Assembly: GCA_946499615.1 (NCBI GenBank)
Contig: CAMMST010000072.1
Coordinates: forward strand, 1-8,474
Length of the DNA: 8,474 bases
Source: Enterococcus_E cecorum_B
GTDB taxonomy: Bacteria; Bacillota; Bacilli; Lactobacillales; Enterococcaceae
Direction of reading: 5' to 3'
Shown: positions 6,158 to 8,474 of the stretch, in pieces
Position numbering within the stretch: the first letter of the stretch is position 1
Layout of the letters: every line of letters begins with the position of its first letter
The notes under the pieces: generated by a model
Database searches by the model: none
Seen by the model: only the letters and a program-made list of their open reading frames with translations
What the model was told of the DNA's origin: nothing
Program-made: the position numbers and the translations under genes

Positions 6158-6721
6158 TTAATCTATTTCATTCTCTTTTTTATCAATGACTCGTAAAAAC
6201 TCTTCACAGCTCATCACTTTTGCGAATTCTTCGTTCAACGCTGCCAAGTGAGACTGATGCAACTCCTCTGCATCTATCCAATTACCCATAATGTCTCTTA
6301 ACGCAAATGTAGCAGTGGCATCACTAATTAATGTCGTTTCAAAGCCAAGATTTCCAGCCATCCGAGTCGTTGTAGACACACAATGAGGCAAAGTCAGACC
6401 AGTAATAACTAGGCGACAAATCCCTTCTTCATGTAAATATCCTTCTAAATTCGTTCCAATAAATGCGCTATTAACGTGTTTTTGAAAAACTTTCTCTCCA
6501 GGATGTGGCTCAAAGCCTTCCATGAACTGATACCCTTCTTCAGCGAAAAATGCTGAGTTAGGATCGGTACTTAAGTGTTGTATATGAATGATTGGTTGTT
6601 TCGTTTCACGGAAATAATCCATTAATTTCAAAATATTTTTCTCTGCATCAGGATTATTTCGCTCAGATCTATCCGCATTCAAAAATCCCTGCTCCATATC
6701 AATAACTAATAAAGCTTGCAT
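6158..6721 (-). CDS. Isochorismatase-like cysteine hydrolase
   Basis: Cytoplasmic hydrolase of the isochorismatase-like superfamily (nicotinamidase, isochorismatase, N-carbamoylsarcosine amidase and many uncharacterised members). At 187 residues it is a typical single domain. The Asp-Lys-Cys triad is visible: Asp8 in LLVIDMEQGF (4-13), Lys81 in FQKHVNSAF (79-87), and Cys114 in TGLTLPHCVSTT (107-118). GFETTLISDATATF (126-139) is also typical. No nicotinamidase metal motif (Asp-x-His plus a second His) is evident, so a nicotinamidase role is unlikely and the substrate is unknown. The ATG at 6721 follows GGGAGG with about 6 bases between. It is its own unit with an extended -10 upstream; no convincing terminator follows, so readthrough into the 248-residue gene is possible. 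Confidence 0.92.
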   Translation of the reverse strand: MQALLVIDMEQGFLNADRSERNNPDAEKNILKLMDYFRETKQPIIHIQHLSTDPNSAFFAEEGYQFMEGFEPHPGEKVFQKHVNSAFIGTNLEGYLHEEGICRLVITGLTLPHCVSTTTRMAGNLGFETTLISDATATFALRDIMGNWIDAEELHQSHLAALNEEFAKVMSCEEFLRVIDKKENEID

Positions 6722-6748
6722 AAGATCCCTCCCAAAAACATTTTCTCA

Positions 6749-6757
6749 ATTATACCA
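6749..6757 (-). promoter_or_regulatory. Extended -10 promoter of the cysteine hydrolase gene
   Basis: Minus strand TGG-TATAAT (6757-6749) is a perfect extended -10. No good -35 box is seen at the expected distance. The start would be near 6742, leaving a leader of about 20 bases that carries GGGAGG. Confidence 0.75.
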
Positions 6758-6854
6758 TATTAGTTGTCTTATCTTCTATATGTAATCGAATACAAATCGA
6801 CGAAATAAGCAAGAAATAAGATGTACATAATTCCCAAAAGTTAATTTTTTCCAC

Positions 6855-6889
6855 AAAAAAATAAGCAACCCCAAAACGAGCTGCTTATT
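6855..6889 (-). terminator. Intrinsic terminator of the P-loop kinase-like gene
   Basis: On the minus strand AATAAGCAGCTC (6889-6878) pairs with GGGTTGCTTATT (6871-6860), 12 base pairs including two G-T wobbles, around a 6-base loop. TTTTT follows directly. It lies 45 bases after the stop codon and is the strongest hairpin in the window. Confidence 0.93.
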
Positions 6890-6934
6890 CGTTAAACTAG
6901 TCTTACATTCATAATCATACTATGCCAACAATTT

Positions 6935-7423
6935 TCAATAACCAAAATACGCCTCAACTTCTTTTCGAGTATGAAAGACGATGATTTGCTTACCTTTTTC
7001 ATATTTCTTCAACAATTCAATTATCTCTGGTCGTTGTTTAGTTGGAAAATCCAATATCCATTGTTGGAACTCCTCATCAAACGTCTCTTCCACCCAAGGC
7101 ATATCCTCGCGCTCTTGACCGATTCGATTTCTAACACTTTCGAAGCAAACGTCATTCGGTAAATCTAAAAAGAATACCGTATCGCAAGCTGCCAATCTTA
7201 ATTCTAAAGTGGTGAGATAATTTCCATCAATTATCCATTCTTCTTGTTTTATTATTTCTTTTTGACGCTGAATAAACGCCTCTTTAGAAATATTCGTCTG
7301 ATCTGGTTTATGCCAAATTTGGTCTAAGTAATAGAGTGGAAGTTGACGTTGATCTCTTAACTTGCGCGCAAATGTACTCTTCCCAGAACCCGGACAACCA
7401 ATGATTAAGATTTTATTATTCAT
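6935..7423 (-). CDS. P-loop nucleotide kinase-like protein (FlaR / adenylate-kinase-related)
   Basis: Small P-loop NTPase of the group usually annotated 'topology modulation protein FlaR' or AAA/adenylate-kinase-like. The true substrate is not established; nucleotide or small-molecule phosphorylation is the usual guess. Counting from the ATG at 7423 (162 residues), Walker A is GCPGSGKST (9-17) with Lys15. It is followed by PLYYLDQIWHKPDQT, the aromatic substrate-side motif, then EEWIIDGNY and a Walker-B-like VFFLDLP. The Arg-rich RNRIGQEREDMPW segment and the following DFPTKQRPEI fit the family lid. The start is uncertain. An in-frame ATG at 7447 lacks a ribosome site and lies only about 6 bases from the predicted transcript start. 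AAAGGG sits 6 bases before a TTG at 7429 and 12 before the ATG at 7423, so TTG (two extra residues) is a real alternative. Confidence 0.88.
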   Translation of the reverse strand: MNNKILIIGCPGSGKSTFARKLRDQRQLPLYYLDQIWHKPDQTNISKEAFIQRQKEIIKQEEWIIDGNYLTTLELRLAACDTVFFLDLPNDVCFESVRNRIGQEREDMPWVEETFDEEFQQWILDFPTKQRPEIIELLKKYEKGKQIIVFHTRKEVEAYFGY

Positions 7424-7459
7424 AACCAAAATTTTCCCTTTCAACATTCTTTAAATTTC

Positions 7460-7468
7460 ATTATAGCA
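7460..7468 (-). promoter_or_regulatory. Extended -10 promoter of the P-loop kinase-like gene
   Basis: Minus strand TGC-TATAAT (7468-7460) is a perfect extended -10. The start near 7453 places AAAGGG in a short leader and argues against the ATG at 7447 as the start codon. The position where a -35 box would lie falls inside the terminator hairpin of the preceding HIT gene. Confidence 0.7.
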
Positions 7469-7505
7469 AAATAAAAACGCCTGAACCATAGACAATTCAA
7501 ACGCT
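7468..7505 (-). terminator. Intrinsic terminator of the HIT-family gene
   Basis: On the minus strand AGCGTTTGAA (7505-7496) pairs with TTCAGGCGTT (7485-7476), 10 base pairs including three G-T wobbles, around a 10-base loop. TTTATTTT follows. It begins 6 bases after the HIT stop codon, and its T tract runs up to the next gene's -10 element. Confidence 0.75.
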
Positions 7506-7511
7506 ATTCAT

Positions 7512-7970
7512 TCAACTAATTTTATTAATCTCATCAAGTAATTTTACTTTCAATTCTTGTAATTTTTCGTTACTAGGTCTTACATTTTCAGCATACATTT
7601 TCTCAAAAGGTAACCACCAAACAGGCCCTTTCCCATTATGACCATATTTACCTAAATCCGCATTTTTGCGTGGAAAGAGATGCCAATGAACATGACTCTC
7701 ACCATTACCTAATAACTCAATATTCATTTTATCAGCTTGAAACGCTTGTGAGACCGCCTGGGAAATCAAACTCATTTCATCTAAAAATTTCAATTTATAT
7801 TCGTGCGGTAATTCATGTAATTCATTGACGTGTTGCTTACACAAAAATAGTGTATAACCTTCAAAATATTGATGATCCCCAATCACTACATATCCTGTGG
7901 TCATTTCTTTAACAAAATACGGATTCTTATTTTCAGTAATTTCTCTGATTCTCTCACAAATTAAACACAT
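7512..7970 (-). CDS. HIT-family (histidine triad) protein
   Basis: Cytoplasmic nucleotide-binding protein of the HIT superfamily, whose members hydrolyse or transfer the alpha-phosphate of nucleotide conjugates. The 152-residue length is typical. The hallmark His-x-His-x-His motif is HVHWHLF (93-99), with His95 or His97 expected to act on the phosphate. An N-terminal Cys-x-x-Cys (Cys2, Cys5 in MCLICERI), together with His residues in CKQHVNELHELP (44-55), resembles the zinc-binding arrangement of some HIT proteins. The natural substrate cannot be read from sequence. GAGGG (7984-7980) precedes the ATG at 7970 by 9 bases. That start overlaps the end of the damaged upstream gene by 10 bases, suggesting translational coupling in an original two-gene operon. 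A hairpin ends the unit. Confidence 0.93.
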   Translation of the reverse strand: MCLICERIREITENKNPYFVKEMTTGYVVIGDHQYFEGYTLFLCKQHVNELHELPHEYKLKFLDEMSLISQAVSQAFQADKMNIELLGNGESHVHWHLFPRKNADLGKYGHNGKGPVWWLPFEKMYAENVRPSNEKLQELKVKLLDEINKIS

Positions 7971-8423
7971 AATACTTTTCCCTCAACATGTATATCAATT
8001 TTTTCTTCTCTGCTATTTACTTTTTGTTCTTCTATTACTAACTTAGCTAAATCAAGATGAGAATAAATAATATAGCCAGTATCCTCATCAGATAATAATT
8101 CAGCTGCAATGGATTGATAAAACAAATCCATGGCAACCATATAACTAATATTTAATTGACGTATAATTCACCAATTGTTAGACGAACCAAGGCGATGTTG
8201 TCTCTCAAGCAATCATTCTGACAAATATCACTTTGAAGAATGATTTCACCAACTTCTTTTAGTAGTATTTCTTTACTCATAGTATGTTGCACATCATAGA
8301 ATTCATCATTAAAGTTAAGCATGCCATTTTCATACAACGTAGTATATCCTTTCTGAAATCACCAGCGAAATAATGATTACTTACAATATTAATTAGGTAA
8401 ACAAGATAATCCATTTTTCCCAT
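7961..8423 (-). pseudogene. Frameshifted gene of unknown function upstream of the HIT gene
   Basis: Three consecutive minus-strand frames read like one protein of about 154 residues if two single bases are restored. Segment 1 starts at ATG 8423, with GGAGAA 7 bases upstream, and reads MGKMDYLVYLIN to DFRKDIL; uncorrected, it drifts into Met/Cys-rich sequence and stops at 8277. Segment 2 continues in another frame from about 8337 (LYENGMLNFNDEFYDV to TIGELYV) and stops at 8152; alone it would need a TTG start. Segment 3 continues from about 8158 (QLNISYMVAMDLFYQS to HVEGKVLCV) and stops at 7961, inside the HIT start; its own ATG at 8140 has no ribosome site. Each junction is a one-base deficit. 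I do not recognise the protein; it is acidic, helical-looking and soluble. A mutated gene, sequencing errors, or two overlapping small genes are the alternatives. Confidence 0.6.
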
Positions 8424-8474
8424 TATATAATTCTCCATATTTCAGCTATTTAAGTTTCATTTATCCGCAATTCC

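Noticed and set aside
7961..8140. Third segment of the broken gene as an independent small gene from ATG 8140
   Set aside because: The ATG has no ribosome site, and the open frame begins upstream of it at the junction with the previous segment, which fits a frameshift better.
1..8474. Search for CRISPR repeats, transposase or integrase genes, phage genes, toxin-antitoxin pairs and terminal repeats
   Set aside because: No direct-repeat array, recombinase, or paired inverted repeats around any gene were seen; no evidence for a mobile or defence system.

Overview
The window looks like a chromosomal segment from a low-GC Gram-positive bacterium of the Lactobacillales, most likely Enterococcus or a close relative. 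The base composition is AT-rich, Shine-Dalgarno sites are strong (GAGGTG, GGGAGG, AGAGGA), extended -10 promoters (TGnTATAAT) are common, and terminators are compact. The housekeeping proteins (ProC, a PepC-like protein, an AlaA/AlaT-type aminotransferase) fit that group. The genus is an inference from family resemblance, not from a search.

Layout. Only proC (192-1007) is on the plus strand; all other genes are on the minus strand. Positions 1-37 hold the first 12 codons of a gene leaving the window, probably nagA. It has its own promoter and a palindromic NagR/DasR-type operator at 102-117 in the nagA-proC intergenic region. A bidirectional hairpin (1022-1069) separates proC from a solitary tRNA-Leu(GAG) (1071-1153) that has a near-consensus promoter. 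Next come a PepC-family gene (1278-2603), an unrecognised 392-residue protein with a possible zinc site (2699-3877), an alanine-type aminotransferase (3939-5156), and an unrecognised cysteine-free, charged, probably disordered protein (5299-6045). The last third holds small genes: an isochorismatase-like cysteine hydrolase (6158-6721), a FlaR/adenylate-kinase-like P-loop protein (6935-7423), a HIT-family protein (7512-7970), and an apparently twice-frameshifted gene of unknown function just upstream of it (7961-8423).

How the genes relate. Most are single transcription units with their own promoter and/or terminator. ProC, PepC and the aminotransferase all concern amino-acid supply (proline synthesis, peptide trimming, alanine/glutamate exchange), but nothing shows co-regulation. 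The broken gene and the HIT gene overlap by 10 bases and probably formed one operon.

Most notable observations: the PepC homologue keeps its catalytic Cys and Asn but has Arg where the family has its catalytic His; the 7961-8423 gene can be rebuilt from three frames with two one-base insertions, both beside a TACGT pentamer; two proteins are unrecognised; and a NagR-type operator identifies the partial gene at the left edge. I saw no mobile element, CRISPR array, phage gene or clear defence system.
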